From Borreliella mayonii (GTDB lineage: Bacteria; Spirochaetota; Spirochaetia; Borreliales; Borreliaceae): a DNA stretch of 64,000 nucleotides. A program made the position numbers and the translations under genes. The stretch is from assembly GCF_001945665.1 (NCBI RefSeq), contig NZ_CP015780.1, positions 744,001 to 808,000 of the forward strand. The letters are read 5' to 3'. Below the pieces are notes generated by a model. The model did no database searches and was not told the DNA's origin. It saw only the letters and a list, made by a program, of their open reading frames with translations. The first letter of the stretch is position 1. The number at the start of each line of letters is the position of its first letter. This document shows positions 19,079-28,394 of the stretch, in pieces.

Positions 19079-20410
19079 TTGTATGATATGTTGAAATTTG
19101 AATTTAGCGACAGGTTTTTACTTTTTAGTTATTTTATTTTAATTATGTTTATAGGCTCTCTTTTGTTAATGCTGCCTATTTCCTGGGAAGGTGATGGCAA
19201 ATTGACATATATTGATGCTCTTTTTACTGCTGTTTCTGCTGTAAGTATTACAGGCCTTATAACGGTTAAAATGGAAGGTTTTTCTACTTTTGGATTTATT
19301 TTGATAATGTTGCTAATCCAGCTTGGGGGACTTGGATTTATAAGTATTACTACTTTTTATTTGCTTATACCTAAAAAGAAAATGAATTTAACAGATGCAA
19401 GAATAATAAAGCAGTATTCCCTTTCAAATATAGAATATAATCCTATTAGAATTTTAAAAAGCATATTGTTTATAACTTTTTCAATTGAAATGATAGGTTT
19501 AATATTAATACTCATTTGTTTTAAACTTAGGGGAGTTAATATTTCGTTCTTAGAGGCTTTATTTACGACAATTTCTGCTTTTTGCAATGCGGGTTTTTCT
19601 ATGCATTCTGAGAGTATTTATGCATGGCGAGATGTTCCTGAAGCTATAGTTATAGTTTCTATTTTAATAATTTGTGGTGGTCTTGGGTTTATGGTCTATA
19701 GAGATGTAAAGAATACTATTAAGAACAAAAAAAAACTGTCACTTCATGCCAAAATAGTTTTTTCTTTAAGTTTTTTTTTAATTATAATTGGTTCAATTTT
19801 ATTTTTTTTTACAGAGATGCATAAATTAAAAGCTGGTTATTCAATGAGTACTCTAATATTTAATTCAATTTTTTATTCGATTAGCACTAGAACAGCTGGT
19901 TTTAATTATCTTGATAATTCTTTAATAAGCGGAAGAACCCAAATAGTTTCTTTGCCATTCATGTTTATTGGTGGCGCACCCGGATCAACTGCAGGAGGAA
20001 TTAAGATTACAACATTTTTTTTAATTGTATTAGCTGTTTTTAAAAATCAAAACGGCAATGGATATATTATTGGGTCTTACAAGGTTTCAATAGATAGCAT
20101 AAGATTTGCACTTTTATTTTTTGCAAGAGCTATTTTTATTTTAAGTTTTTCCTTTTTTATGCTTCTTTTTTTTGAGGGAGGATCTGGCAATTGGAAAGTT
20201 ATTGATTTGGGGTATGAAGTATTTTCTGCCTTTGGAACGGTTGGTCTTTCGGTTGGAGTAACTCAGGATTTGTCATTTTGGGGGAAAGTCATTATAATTT
20301 TTACTATGTTTGCAGGACGAATAGGACTTTTTTCAATGGCTGTTTTTGTTTCAAGAAAGTCACGTTTTGAAGAATTTACAAGGCCAAGGCAAGATATTTT
20401 GGTTGGTTGA
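19079..20410 (+). CDS. ktrB: Potassium uptake channel subunit (KtrB/TrkH family)
   Basis: A 443-residue integral membrane protein of the Trk/Ktr/HKT superfamily, carrying four M1-P-M2 repeats. The four selectivity-filter loops are visible: SAVSITGLITV, SAFCNAGFSMH, STRTAGFNYLD and SAFGTVGLSVG, each with the key Gly. A conserved GGAPGSTAGGIK block sits before the last repeats. It works with the cytoplasmic RCK subunit encoded 5 bases downstream. The TTG at 19079 and an in-frame ATG at 19088 are both possible starts; neither has a good ribosome binding site. Confidence 0.93.
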   Translation: MYDMLKFEFSDRFLLFSYFILIMFIGSLLLMLPISWEGDGKLTYIDALFTAVSAVSITGLITVKMEGFSTFGFILIMLLIQLGGLGFISITTFYLLIPKKKMNLTDARIIKQYSLSNIEYNPIRILKSILFITFSIEMIGLILILICFKLRGVNISFLEALFTTISAFCNAGFSMHSESIYAWRDVPEAIVIVSILIICGGLGFMVYRDVKNTIKNKKKLSLHAKIVFSLSFFLIIIGSILFFFTEMHKLKAGYSMSTLIFNSIFYSISTRTAGFNYLDNSLISGRTQIVSLPFMFIGGAPGSTAGGIKITTFFLIVLAVFKNQNGNGYIIGSYKVSIDSIRFALLFFARAIFILSFSFFMLLFFEGGSGNWKVIDLGYEVFSAFGTVGLSVGVTQDLSFWGKVIIIFTMFAGRIGLFSMAVFVSRKSRFEEFTRPRQDILVG

Positions 20411-20415
20411 GGCAT

Positions 20416-21198
20416 ATGAAAACATTTGTTATTATTGGACTTAGTAATTTGGGAATTCACTTGCTTGAAGATTTAAGCAGACTTGATTGTCAAATTATTA
20501 TTATAGATACATCTAAAGAGCTTATTGAAGAATATGACGTGATATCTACAGAAAGCTTTGTTGTTGAGCAATTTACTAAAAATGCTTTAAAAAGAATAAT
20601 TCCTGTAGATACAGATGCTGTTGTTATTGACTTTGATGATGATCTTGGCAAAAGTGCTCTTGTTACTCACTATTGCAATCTTTTGGGTTTGAAGGAAATA
20701 TGTGTTAAGACAGAAAATAGGGATGATGCTGAAATATTAAAAACGCTTGGCGCAACAAAGATTATATTTCCAAGTAAAGATGCTGCAAGAAGATTAACCC
20801 CGTTATTAGTATCTCCGAATCTTTCAACTTACAATATTATTGGGTATGATATTATTGTTGCTGAAACTGTTATTCCCAAAGAATATGTTGGCAAAACTCT
20901 TTTTGAAGCTGATCTTAGAAGAGAATGTGGTATTACAGTTATTGCTGTTAGGAATTTAAGTAATTCTAGGTATGAATTTGTTGATGGCGATTATTTTTTT
21001 TTAAAAGATGATAAAATTGTAATTTGTGGCAAACCAGATAGTATTGAAAATTTTACAAACAATAAAGATTTAATTAAAGATTTAATTTCAGGCTCTAAAG
21101 AGGATGAAAATTTAAATAAAGATGCCGATAAGAAATCGAGATTTTTAGGGATTTTTAATTTTATGAAAATTTTTCAAAAAGAGCGTAAGGATAATTAG
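20416..21198 (+). CDS. ktrA: Potassium channel regulatory subunit (KtrA/TrkA RCK)
   Basis: A 260-residue cytoplasmic gating ring protein. N-terminal Rossmann fold with the nucleotide motif (FVIIGLSNLGIHL, then an acidic residue in IIIIDTSKE) forms RCK_N; a C-terminal RCK_C/TrkA-C domain covers about residues 140-215, followed by a charged tail. I prefer ATG 20416 over TTG 20407, which overlaps the ktrB stop, because the protein then starts directly with the first beta strand, as family members do. Paired with ktrB as one unit. Confidence 0.9.
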   Translation: MKTFVIIGLSNLGIHLLEDLSRLDCQIIIIDTSKELIEEYDVISTESFVVEQFTKNALKRIIPVDTDAVVIDFDDDLGKSALVTHYCNLLGLKEICVKTENRDDAEILKTLGATKIIFPSKDAARRLTPLLVSPNLSTYNIIGYDIIVAETVIPKEYVGKTLFEADLRRECGITVIAVRNLSNSRYEFVDGDYFFLKDDKIVICGKPDSIENFTNNKDLIKDLISGSKEDENLNKDADKKSRFLGIFNFMKIFQKERKDN

Positions 21199-21207
21199 GA
21201 TTTAAGA

Positions 21208-22179
21208 ATGACTAAAATTATTCCTGTAGCAAGTGGCAAAGGCGGTGTTGGAAAAACATCTTTTGTTGCAAATGTTGGTTATAAGCTTTCTAGTTTAGGT
21301 AAAACTGTAATACTTGTTGACCTTGATCTTGGTGGCTCTAATCTACATACGTGTTTGGGAGTTAAAAATAAGGGTGTGGGCATTGGTTCTTTTATTAATA
21401 AAAGGAATAAAAGTTTTTCAGATTTAGTATGCAAAACATCTTATGATAAGCTTTATCTTATTCCAGGTGATGCTCTTTATACAGGAACAGCTAATCTTCC
21501 TTTTTCCATTAAGAAAAAGATTATAGAATCCATTCAAAAAGATCTTATTGCCGATTTTATTTTTTTAGATTTAGGATCTGGAACTTCTTATAATACAATA
21601 GATTTCTATTTGGCATCTTATAGTGGTGTAATTGTTACAATACCAGAAACCCCTTCCATACTTAATGCTTATTCTTTTTTAAAGAATGCTCTTTATCGTC
21701 TTTTATATTTGGGATTCCCGCAAAAAAGCCCCGAACGGGATTATATTGGTAATTTTTTTAAAGATAAGATTGAAGGGACAAACCTTGGATTTAAAGATTT
21801 GATTGTTGGAATTGAGCTTATTTCTTTGAGTTCTTCTTTGAAAGTTAAGAGGATGATGAATAATTTTTATCCTAGAGTTGTGTTAAATAGAATAGAAACT
21901 AGCGAAGAGATTGCTATGTGTGAAAATTTAATTAATGTTGTTAAGAATAATATTAATATACCAATAGAGTTTATAGGCTTTGTACCTTTTGCAAAAAGTT
22001 TTAGAGAGGCTATTAATAATAGAGTGCCATTTATTGATTTTGAGAAGAATTCAAAGTTGAATAAATATTTTGAATTTATAGCTGGCAATTTAATTAAATC
22101 TCCTATTGAAGGGTCTCCTTATATTTACGATGACATATACGATATGATTAAAGATCAAAGTAGATTTATTAGAAAATAA
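21208..22179 (+). CDS. MinD/ParA-family ATPase
   Basis: A 323-residue deviant-Walker ATPase: SGKGGVGKTSF at residues 9-19, with the signature Lys in position 2, VDLDLGG around residue 40, and FLDLGSGTSYNTIDF as Walker B. No C-terminal amphipathic helix of MinD type is obvious. The subfamily looks like FlhG/YlxH or Mrp-like partition proteins, but there is no flagellar or min gene next to it; the neighbours are ktrA (9 bases upstream) and pfk (30 bases downstream). The cargo it positions is unknown. Confidence 0.85.
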   Translation: MTKIIPVASGKGGVGKTSFVANVGYKLSSLGKTVILVDLDLGGSNLHTCLGVKNKGVGIGSFINKRNKSFSDLVCKTSYDKLYLIPGDALYTGTANLPFSIKKKIIESIQKDLIADFIFLDLGSGTSYNTIDFYLASYSGVIVTIPETPSILNAYSFLKNALYRLLYLGFPQKSPERDYIGNFFKDKIEGTNLGFKDLIVGIELISLSSSLKVKRMMNNFYPRVVLNRIETSEEIAMCENLINVVKNNINIPIEFIGFVPFAKSFREAINNRVPFIDFEKNSKLNKYFEFIAGNLIKSPIEGSPYIYDDIYDMIKDQSRFIRK

Positions 22180-22209
22180 TTAGGCTATAATTCTATAAAG
22201 GAGTATTTG

Positions 22210-23553
22210 GTGTATAGAATTAAAAATGAAAATTTAGATTTTAAAATAGATATTTTAGGAGAATGCAAGCAAAACAATCCTTTGATTGATTTTTATGCTA
22301 GTGAGGGTTCTTCGCATTTTGTTAATGAAAAAAATAAAATAAAGTTTAGTGTATATAGGAATGAGGATGAGGGAGATAGGTACGAAGATGTTCTTTTAGA
22401 GAAAGCCGGACCTAGAGAAAAAATTTATTTTGTGCCCAGACATGTTAAAGCTGCTATTACTACTTGTGGTGGTCTTTGTCCTGGCTTTAACGATGTTATT
22501 CGTTCTATTGTGAGAACTTTATGGAAAATTTATGGAGTTCGCAATATTTATGGAGTAAAATTTGGATATCAAGGACTTCTTCCTGAGTCAAATTCATCTT
22601 TTATTAATCTTAATCCAGATGTTGTTGATGATATTAATAAATTTGGAGGCACTATTCTTGGCTCTTCAAGGGGTGGCATTAAACCTGTGGAAATAGTTGA
22701 TACTTTAGAGAGAATGAATATTAATATGATTTTTAACATTGGTGGGGATGGTACTCAAAAGGGGTCTCTTCTTATTGCTGAGGAGATAGAAAAAAGAAAT
22801 TTAAAAATAGCAGTTGTGGGCATTCCTAAAACTGTAGACAATGATTTTATGTTTGTTCAAAAATCTTTTGGATTTGAGACTGCCGTAGAACAAGCCGTTG
22901 CGGCTGTTGCTGGTGCTCATTTTGAAGCTAATAGTGCTTATAATGGCATTGGACTTGTTAAAGTTATGGGAAGAGATTCTGGTTTTATTGCTGCTCATAC
23001 TGCGCTTTCTTCTAATGATGTTAATTTTTGTTTAATTCCAGAGCTTGATTTTGACATAGAAGGTCCTAATGGGTTTCTTGTCCATCTTGAAAGACGACTT
23101 TTAGAAAAAGAAAGCCTAGAAGAGATTCCTCATGCAGTAATATTGATAGCAGAAGGAGCAGGTCAAAAATATTTTGATCATTTCCCTAAAAAGAAAGATG
23201 ATTCTGGGAATTTGCTTTATGAGGATATTGGGCTTTATATTAAAGACAAAATTACAGAGTATTTTAAAGCAAAAAATATACAATTTACCCTTAAATACAT
23301 TGATCCTAGCTATATTATTAGAAGTTCGCCCGCTAATGCTAGTGATTCGCTTTATTGTGCTAGGCTTGGGTCAAATGCTGTTCATGCTGCAATGGCTGGT
23401 AAGACAAAAATGTTGATTAGTTTGTGGAGTACAAAATTTGTGCATATACCGATTAAGATGGCAGTAATTGACAGGAATAAGGTTAATCCAAATGGTTCTT
23501 TTTGGAGAGATGTTCTTTCAAGTACAGGACAACCAATTAATATGAAGAATTAA
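22210..23553 (+). CDS. pfk: 6-phosphofructokinase-family enzyme
   Basis: A 447-residue enzyme of the PFKA superfamily. Visible motifs: TTCGGLCPGFND (phosphate donor loop), GGDGT at about 178-182, PKTVDND at about 206-212 with the catalytic Asp, and MGRDSGFIA. Gly in GGDGT, where PPi-dependent enzymes have Asp, combined with Lys in PKT is the pattern of the plant/trypanosome ATP-dependent group. I place the start at GTG 22210, 6 bases after AAAGGAG (22197-22203), rather than TTG 22207. Borrelia has a second, larger PPi-type PFK elsewhere, so this may be a second isozyme with a different donor. Confidence 0.9.
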   Translation: MYRIKNENLDFKIDILGECKQNNPLIDFYASEGSSHFVNEKNKIKFSVYRNEDEGDRYEDVLLEKAGPREKIYFVPRHVKAAITTCGGLCPGFNDVIRSIVRTLWKIYGVRNIYGVKFGYQGLLPESNSSFINLNPDVVDDINKFGGTILGSSRGGIKPVEIVDTLERMNINMIFNIGGDGTQKGSLLIAEEIEKRNLKIAVVGIPKTVDNDFMFVQKSFGFETAVEQAVAAVAGAHFEANSAYNGIGLVKVMGRDSGFIAAHTALSSNDVNFCLIPELDFDIEGPNGFLVHLERRLLEKESLEEIPHAVILIAEGAGQKYFDHFPKKKDDSGNLLYEDIGLYIKDKITEYFKAKNIQFTLKYIDPSYIIRSSPANASDSLYCARLGSNAVHAAMAGKTKMLISLWSTKFVHIPIKMAVIDRNKVNPNGSFWRDVLSSTGQPINMKN

Positions 23554-23568
23554 ATTAATTAATTCTTC
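23544..23568. terminator. Bidirectional terminator between pfk and coaDR
   Basis: A 10-bp perfect inverted repeat (GAAGAATTAA at 23544-23553, TTAATTCTTC at 23559-23568) with a 5-base loop. It begins inside the last codons of pfk and ends next to the stop of the convergent coaDR gene, so it could end both transcripts. The stem is AT-rich. Confidence 0.5.
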
Positions 23569-24903
23569 CTATTTGGCAGCATTTCCAGCAATATTTAATA
23601 TATCCCAGGTTCTTGAGAATGGTGGAGAATATGAGAAATCCATCATCCCTAATTCTTTTGTTGTAAGTTTTGAATAGATTGCAATTGCTAAAGCATGGAT
23701 TCTTATTACGGCTCCATTTTTTCCTATTGCTTGTGCTCCAAGGATTATTTTGGTATTCTCCTCATAAATTAATTTAATATAAAGATCTTCTTGGCCTGGA
23801 TAATAATTTGTATGATTTTTATCCTTTACAAAAATCGTTTTATATTTTATTTGAAGCTTTTTTGCATCTTTTTCTGTAAGTCCTGTTCTGGCAGCTTCTA
23901 AGGATAGTATCTTAATTGAAGCTGAGCCCAGTGTGCCTTTAAATGCTACATGATTTCCAGCTAAATTTTCACCAACTATTTTTCCAAGTTTGTTGGCTGT
24001 TGTTGCTAGGGGTATGTATTCATTTTTTTTGCTTACTATATTATAAATAGTTGCACAATCTCCTGCAGAAAAAATATTTTTTATACTAGTTTCACCATAT
24101 TCATTTACAATTATTGCTCCATTTTCAGTAGTTTTAAGCTGGTTTTCTAAAAATTCAGTAGCAGGTTTTATTCCAGTAGCAAGTATAACAACGTCGGCTT
24201 GATAAGTATTTTTATTTGTTACTACTCCTTCTACCTTTTTTTCTCCTATTAAACTTTTTACAAACTCATTTGTATGAAGATCAACTTCTTTTTTTATTAG
24301 CTCTTCTTCCATTATTGTAACTATTTCTTCGTCAAAGGAATCTGTGAGGATATGTTTGTCTAGTTGAATTAATCTTACATTTTTTCTTTTATTTTTTGCT
24401 GCCTCTACCATTTCAATTCCAATGTATCCAGCACCAATTATCACTATATTTTTAATCTCTTCTTTATCCATTAAATTTTTTATTTTTTGACCGTCTTCTA
24501 AATTTCTCAGTGTATAAAAATTTTTTAGATTGATATTATTGATTGGCGGAATAATAGGTTTTGCGCCAGTTGCTATCATAAGTTGGTCGTAAGTATTGTT
24601 AAAAATACTTCCTGTTTTTTGATTTTTTATTACAATTGTATTGCTTTTTGTATCTACTTTGATAACTTCCTGGTTAGTTTTAACAGAGATTCCAGTTTTT
24701 TCAAATTCTTCTTTTGTTCTTGAGATCATTTTATTTGGATTGTCAAAAAATCCCCCCACGAAGTAAGGTAGGCCACAGGTTCCAAAAGATACAATATTTG
24801 TTTTTTCATAGATAGTAATGTCTAGCTTTTTGTTTAAGCGGTTTGCTTTAGCTGCGGCACTAGTTCCTGCTGATGTGCCTCCAATAATTATTATTTTCAT
24901 CAT
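23569..24903 (-). CDS. cdr: Coenzyme A disulfide reductase
   Basis: A 444-residue FAD/NAD(P)H oxidoreductase that keeps CoA reduced; Borrelia relies on CoA rather than glutathione as main low-molecular-weight thiol. FAD-binding GGTSAGTSAAAKA near the N-terminus, the single redox-active Cys in SFGTCGLPYF (residue 43), a second dinucleotide motif IGAGYIGIEMVEAA, and an FAD motif with FSAGDCA. The second ATG, one codon in, is an equally possible start; AGGA lies upstream. Last gene of the minus-strand run from PBP1a, 26 bases after the symporter gene. Confidence 0.93.
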   Translation of the reverse strand: MMKIIIIGGTSAGTSAAAKANRLNKKLDITIYEKTNIVSFGTCGLPYFVGGFFDNPNKMISRTKEEFEKTGISVKTNQEVIKVDTKSNTIVIKNQKTGSIFNNTYDQLMIATGAKPIIPPINNINLKNFYTLRNLEDGQKIKNLMDKEEIKNIVIIGAGYIGIEMVEAAKNKRKNVRLIQLDKHILTDSFDEEIVTIMEEELIKKEVDLHTNEFVKSLIGEKKVEGVVTNKNTYQADVVILATGIKPATEFLENQLKTTENGAIIVNEYGETSIKNIFSAGDCATIYNIVSKKNEYIPLATTANKLGKIVGENLAGNHVAFKGTLGSASIKILSLEAARTGLTEKDAKKLQIKYKTIFVKDKNHTNYYPGQEDLYIKLIYEENTKIILGAQAIGKNGAVIRIHALAIAIYSKLTTKELGMMDFSYSPPFSRTWDILNIAGNAAK

Positions 24904-24929
24904 TGTTTTCCTATTTATCTGTTTACAAG

Positions 24930-26306
24930 CTATTTTTGGTTGTATATATTGTGGTTGAATTGTTTAAGTTGTTTGGCAGATATAACGCCTGCAAGCATTG
25001 AACCGCCCACATTAACAGCTGTTCTTCCCATGTCAATTAAAGGTTCAACAGATATTACAAGTCCGACCAATCCCACTGGAAAGTTTATTGCTGAGAGTAC
25101 CATTAGTGAAGCTGTTGTTGCGCCTCCGCCAGCTCCAGCAGCTCCAAATGAAGTTATTATTATTAATCCAAGAAGTGTGAGTATAAATGAAATATCTGTA
25201 GGGTTTATTCCTTGAGTTGGCGCTATCATTATTGCAAGCATAGCAGGATGGAGTGCTGCACAACCATTTTGCCCAATTGATGCTCCAAAGGAGCTTGATA
25301 AATTTGCTATTCCTTCGCTTACTCCTAGGTTTTTAGTTTGAATTTCTATATTAATAGGTATAGTTGCTGCACTAGACCTAGATATGAATGCAAATGTTAG
25401 TGCTGGAGATATTTTTTTTATAAAAGTAATTGGGTTTAATTTGTTTATTGCAATTAATGTCATATGCATAAGAAATGTAAGACCTATTGCAATGTAGGAA
25501 GCAATTACAAATTCCCCAAGCTTTATTATGCTTTTGATTTCGCTGGTTGCTGTAATTTTTGTCATTAGAGCTAATATAGCATAAGGTGTTAGTTTTAAAA
25601 TTAAAGTTACTATTCCTAATATTATGTCTTGAAGCGTTAATATTATTTTTTTAAAAAATTCTATTGATTCTGGCTTTTTTATAGATGTTTTAAGAGCGGC
25701 TATTCCTATGATGGCTGAGAATATAACAACTCCGATTGTTGAGTTTTTTCTAAGTCCTGCTAAATCTTCAAATATATTTTGTGGAATAAGCTCTGTGATT
25801 TTTTTTGTGATTGGTGTTTGATTTAATATTTCAAGTCCTTTTTGCAATTTTTCACTTTGTAAAATTTCGCTGGTTCCCGCTTGTAGTCCTTCAGCTGTTA
25901 ATCCTAATATTAAAGCAGTGAAAATGCCAATTATAGCAGCAATACCCGCTGTAAATACAAGTATTAATATTACAAGTAAGCTCATTTTTCCAACATCTTT
26001 ACTGTTGGTTAATTTTATTATTGCAGAGATTATTGATGTTATTATTAAGGGGATTATAACCATTTTAAGAAGCCTTATGTATCCATCACCCACAATATTT
26101 ATCCAATTTATAGTTTCGTTTGTTATAGATGAATTTGTGCCATAAAAATGTTGGATAGTCATTCCAAATGCTATTCCTATTGCTAATGATATAAACACTC
26201 TTTTTGTAAAAGAGACATTTTTTCTTTTACAAAGATAAACTATGCTTATTAGAATAAGCATTATTGTAATATTAATTAATGTATATAATATACTTATCTT
26301 ATCCAT
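24930..26306 (-). CDS. Dicarboxylate/amino acid:cation symporter, TcyP-like
   Basis: A 458-residue DAACS-family transporter, often labelled GltP in Borrelia. The family core is clear: TITLTA-region counterpart SSAATIPINIEIQ, the NLSSSFGASIGQNG block and the GAAGAGGGATTASL transport motif. The N-terminal region (KNVSFTKRVFISLAIGIAFG, INWINIVGDGYIRLLKMVIIPL, LGLTAEGLQAG) matches what I know of the TcyP/YdjN cystine symporters better than classical glutamate carriers. ATG at 26304-26306, with AGAGGT upstream. It sits directly before the CoA disulfide reductase gene, a sensible partner for cystine uptake. Confidence 0.85.
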   Translation of the reverse strand: MDKISILYTLINITIMLILISIVYLCKRKNVSFTKRVFISLAIGIAFGMTIQHFYGTNSSITNETINWINIVGDGYIRLLKMVIIPLIITSIISAIIKLTNSKDVGKMSLLVILILVFTAGIAAIIGIFTALILGLTAEGLQAGTSEILQSEKLQKGLEILNQTPITKKITELIPQNIFEDLAGLRKNSTIGVVIFSAIIGIAALKTSIKKPESIEFFKKIILTLQDIILGIVTLILKLTPYAILALMTKITATSEIKSIIKLGEFVIASYIAIGLTFLMHMTLIAINKLNPITFIKKISPALTFAFISRSSAATIPINIEIQTKNLGVSEGIANLSSSFGASIGQNGCAALHPAMLAIMIAPTQGINPTDISFILTLLGLIIITSFGAAGAGGGATTASLMVLSAINFPVGLVGLVISVEPLIDMGRTAVNVGGSMLAGVISAKQLKQFNHNIYNQK

Positions 26307-26370
26307 TATTACCTCTTGTATAAGCTTAGTGCATTCTTTTTTAAACTTAAGGATATATATTTAAAATTAA

Positions 26371-27963
26371 TTAATTTTGTTTTAAAATTTTTTTAGAATA
26401 AGATTCTATTACTTTATCTTCAAAGGTGTCGTTTTTTAAAATTTGATTTGCAATAATTTTTCCCAGCTGAACTCCTTCTTGGTCAAATGAGTTTATATTT
26501 AATAAAAATCCCTCAAACATTACTTTATTCTCGTAATGGGAGAGTATTGCTCCTATTGCATAAGGTGTTAATTCTTTTGAATATATTAGTGCAGAAGGCC
26601 TCTCGCCTTTAAAATTTTTATTTTTATTATCATTTTCTTTGCCTTTTGAAAATGCTATTATTTGGGCTATTAAATTTGCTTTTAATTTGTCATTGCTTGA
26701 GCTATTATCAGATATTACATCTTCTTTAAGTTGTGTTTCATTAAACCCTATGAAATCCATTGGAACTATATCTGTTCCTTGATGAAGCATTTGAAAGAAC
26801 GAGTGTTGAACATCCGTCCCAATGCCTCCCCAAATTATTCTTACAGTTTTGTAGTTTATTGTTTCGTTAAACCTGTTTACACTTTTTCCATTACTTTCCA
26901 TTTCAAGTTGTTGTAAGTGAAGATAAAAATTTTTCATTGCTTTAGAATAAGCAATAATGCAGTTGCTACTGTAGTTTAGAACATTTCTTTCATATATGCT
27001 AATTAGTGCTGCCAAGAGAGAAGCATTGTCTTTTACGTTTTTGCTTAATGATTTTTTGTCAGCCCTATTGGCTCCCTTTATAATTTCTTTTACAATTTTT
27101 TCTGTGAAGCAAAGAGTAAGTAGTGTAAGTCCAACTGCTGATGTTGGGGAAAATCTTCCACCTATTGAATCATGCATGAAAAAATATTCAAGATATCCTT
27201 TTTCTTCTAGTGCTAACATACTATCTTTTAATGTTATAATAACCATTTGTTTTTTATATTCTTTTATGCCATTTAATTTTAATTTGTTTATTAAGAATTG
27301 CATATTGGCTTTGGTTTCTAATGTATTTCCACTTTTTGATACAATAATAAAAAGCGTTTCATCAACATTAATGCTGCTTAATACTTCTTCTGATTCGTCT
27401 GGATCAATGTTTGAAATAAAATAACCGTTCATTAAGGCTAGATTGTGTTTTTTTGCATAATTTTTTATTGAGCTATAAAGAGCTTTTGGGCCTAGGCTGG
27501 ATCCACCAATTCCTATTTGAACTACATTTTTAAACTTTTTACCATTTGCGCTTTTAATGTTACCAGAATGGATTTGCTTTGCAAAATTATATATTTTTTC
27601 AAGTTCTGATTGGAAAAATTCTCTCATATTTTCTTTATTATCTTCTATTACGTCCTTACCAATTTGTCCTCTTGTAAGGTGATGCAGGACTTTTCTATTT
27701 TCACTAATATTGATCTTTTCTCCATCAAGTACTTCTTTATATTTTTCTATTAAATTTGCTTCATCGCTTAAATTTTGAAAAATTTTAAGGTGGTTTTCAT
27801 TAATTTGTTTTGAAGCATAGTTATAATGTACACTATCTCCTTCTATTGTAATGTCGTATTCTTTTATTCTTTTTTCAGTTAATGCCGTTTTGAGCACTTC
27901 TGGAGCAATTCCTTCAAGGATTTTAAAATTTTCAAGTTCATTAAGATTTTTGTAATTTATCAT
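26371..27963 (-). CDS. pgi: Glucose-6-phosphate isomerase
   Basis: Interconverts glucose-6-phosphate and fructose-6-phosphate at the start of glycolysis, the sole energy route in Borrelia. A 530-residue protein with the two PGI signatures: FIIVSKSGNTLETKAN (substrate phosphate loop) and the C-terminal FEGFLLNINSFDQEGVQLGK with the catalytic region; GIGGSSLGPKAL is also typical. ATG at 27961-27963, with AAGGGGTGAG upstream. It lies 32 bases after the ParB-like gene and 64 bases before the symporter gene, all on the minus strand. Confidence 0.96.
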   Translation of the reverse strand: MINYKNLNELENFKILEGIAPEVLKTALTEKRIKEYDITIEGDSVHYNYASKQINENHLKIFQNLSDEANLIEKYKEVLDGEKINISENRKVLHHLTRGQIGKDVIEDNKENMREFFQSELEKIYNFAKQIHSGNIKSANGKKFKNVVQIGIGGSSLGPKALYSSIKNYAKKHNLALMNGYFISNIDPDESEEVLSSINVDETLFIIVSKSGNTLETKANMQFLINKLKLNGIKEYKKQMVIITLKDSMLALEEKGYLEYFFMHDSIGGRFSPTSAVGLTLLTLCFTEKIVKEIIKGANRADKKSLSKNVKDNASLLAALISIYERNVLNYSSNCIIAYSKAMKNFYLHLQQLEMESNGKSVNRFNETINYKTVRIIWGGIGTDVQHSFFQMLHQGTDIVPMDFIGFNETQLKEDVISDNSSSNDKLKANLIAQIIAFSKGKENDNKNKNFKGERPSALIYSKELTPYAIGAILSHYENKVMFEGFLLNINSFDQEGVQLGKIIANQILKNDTFEDKVIESYSKKILKQN

Positions 27964-27995
27964 AAACTCACCCCTTTGTTATAGTTTAAATTTTT

Positions 27996-28388
27996 TTATT
28001 TTTTCCTTTTACACATGTTTTTGATTTTTAAGATAATAAATTTAAGGAATCTTATTATTATATTGCTTTCAGAATAAATTTTTAAGTAAGCTTCTCCCTC
28101 GTTTGCCTCACTTTTTGTAAATGATTTTCTAACATTATTCTCATCAAGTTCAATTTCAAGTAAATTTTTTTTGTTTTCAATTGAGATTACTTTTACTTCA
28201 ACTTCTTTATAACCGATTTCTTTTAAAGCTTGATATCTTCTAAGTCCTGCTATCAAATTTTTATTTTTATCTATTATTATTGGATAAATTAACCCATGTT
28301 TTATAATACTGTTTTTAAGAGTTTCAATGTCTCCTATATTTTTTCTAATTCTTTTTTTTATTTTTATTTGATCAATATCTATTAACAT
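27996..28388 (-). CDS. Short ParB-nuclease-domain protein
   Basis: A 130-residue protein whose first 95 residues match the ParB/Spo0J N-terminal domain: an IDQIKIKKRIRKN start, LKNSIIKHGLIYPIIID, then the CTP-binding loop region LIAGLRRYQALKEIGY and a final VEVKVI strand. The helix-turn-helix and dimerisation domains of chromosomal ParB are absent; instead it ends with a short hydrophobic-basic tail (IIIRFLKFIILKIKNMCKRKK) that could be a membrane-associating helix. It starts 6 bases after the PBP1a gene. The usual chromosome ParB would be a separate full-length gene. Role unknown. Confidence 0.82.
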   Translation of the reverse strand: MLIDIDQIKIKKRIRKNIGDIETLKNSIIKHGLIYPIIIDKNKNLIAGLRRYQALKEIGYKEVEVKVISIENKKNLLEIELDENNVRKSFTKSEANEGEAYLKIYSESNIIIRFLKFIILKIKNMCKRKK

Positions 28389-28394
28389 ATTCTT

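Noticed and set aside
26996..27424. Plus-strand open frame opposite pgi
   Set aside because: Antisense of a conserved enzyme, no binding site, no domain.
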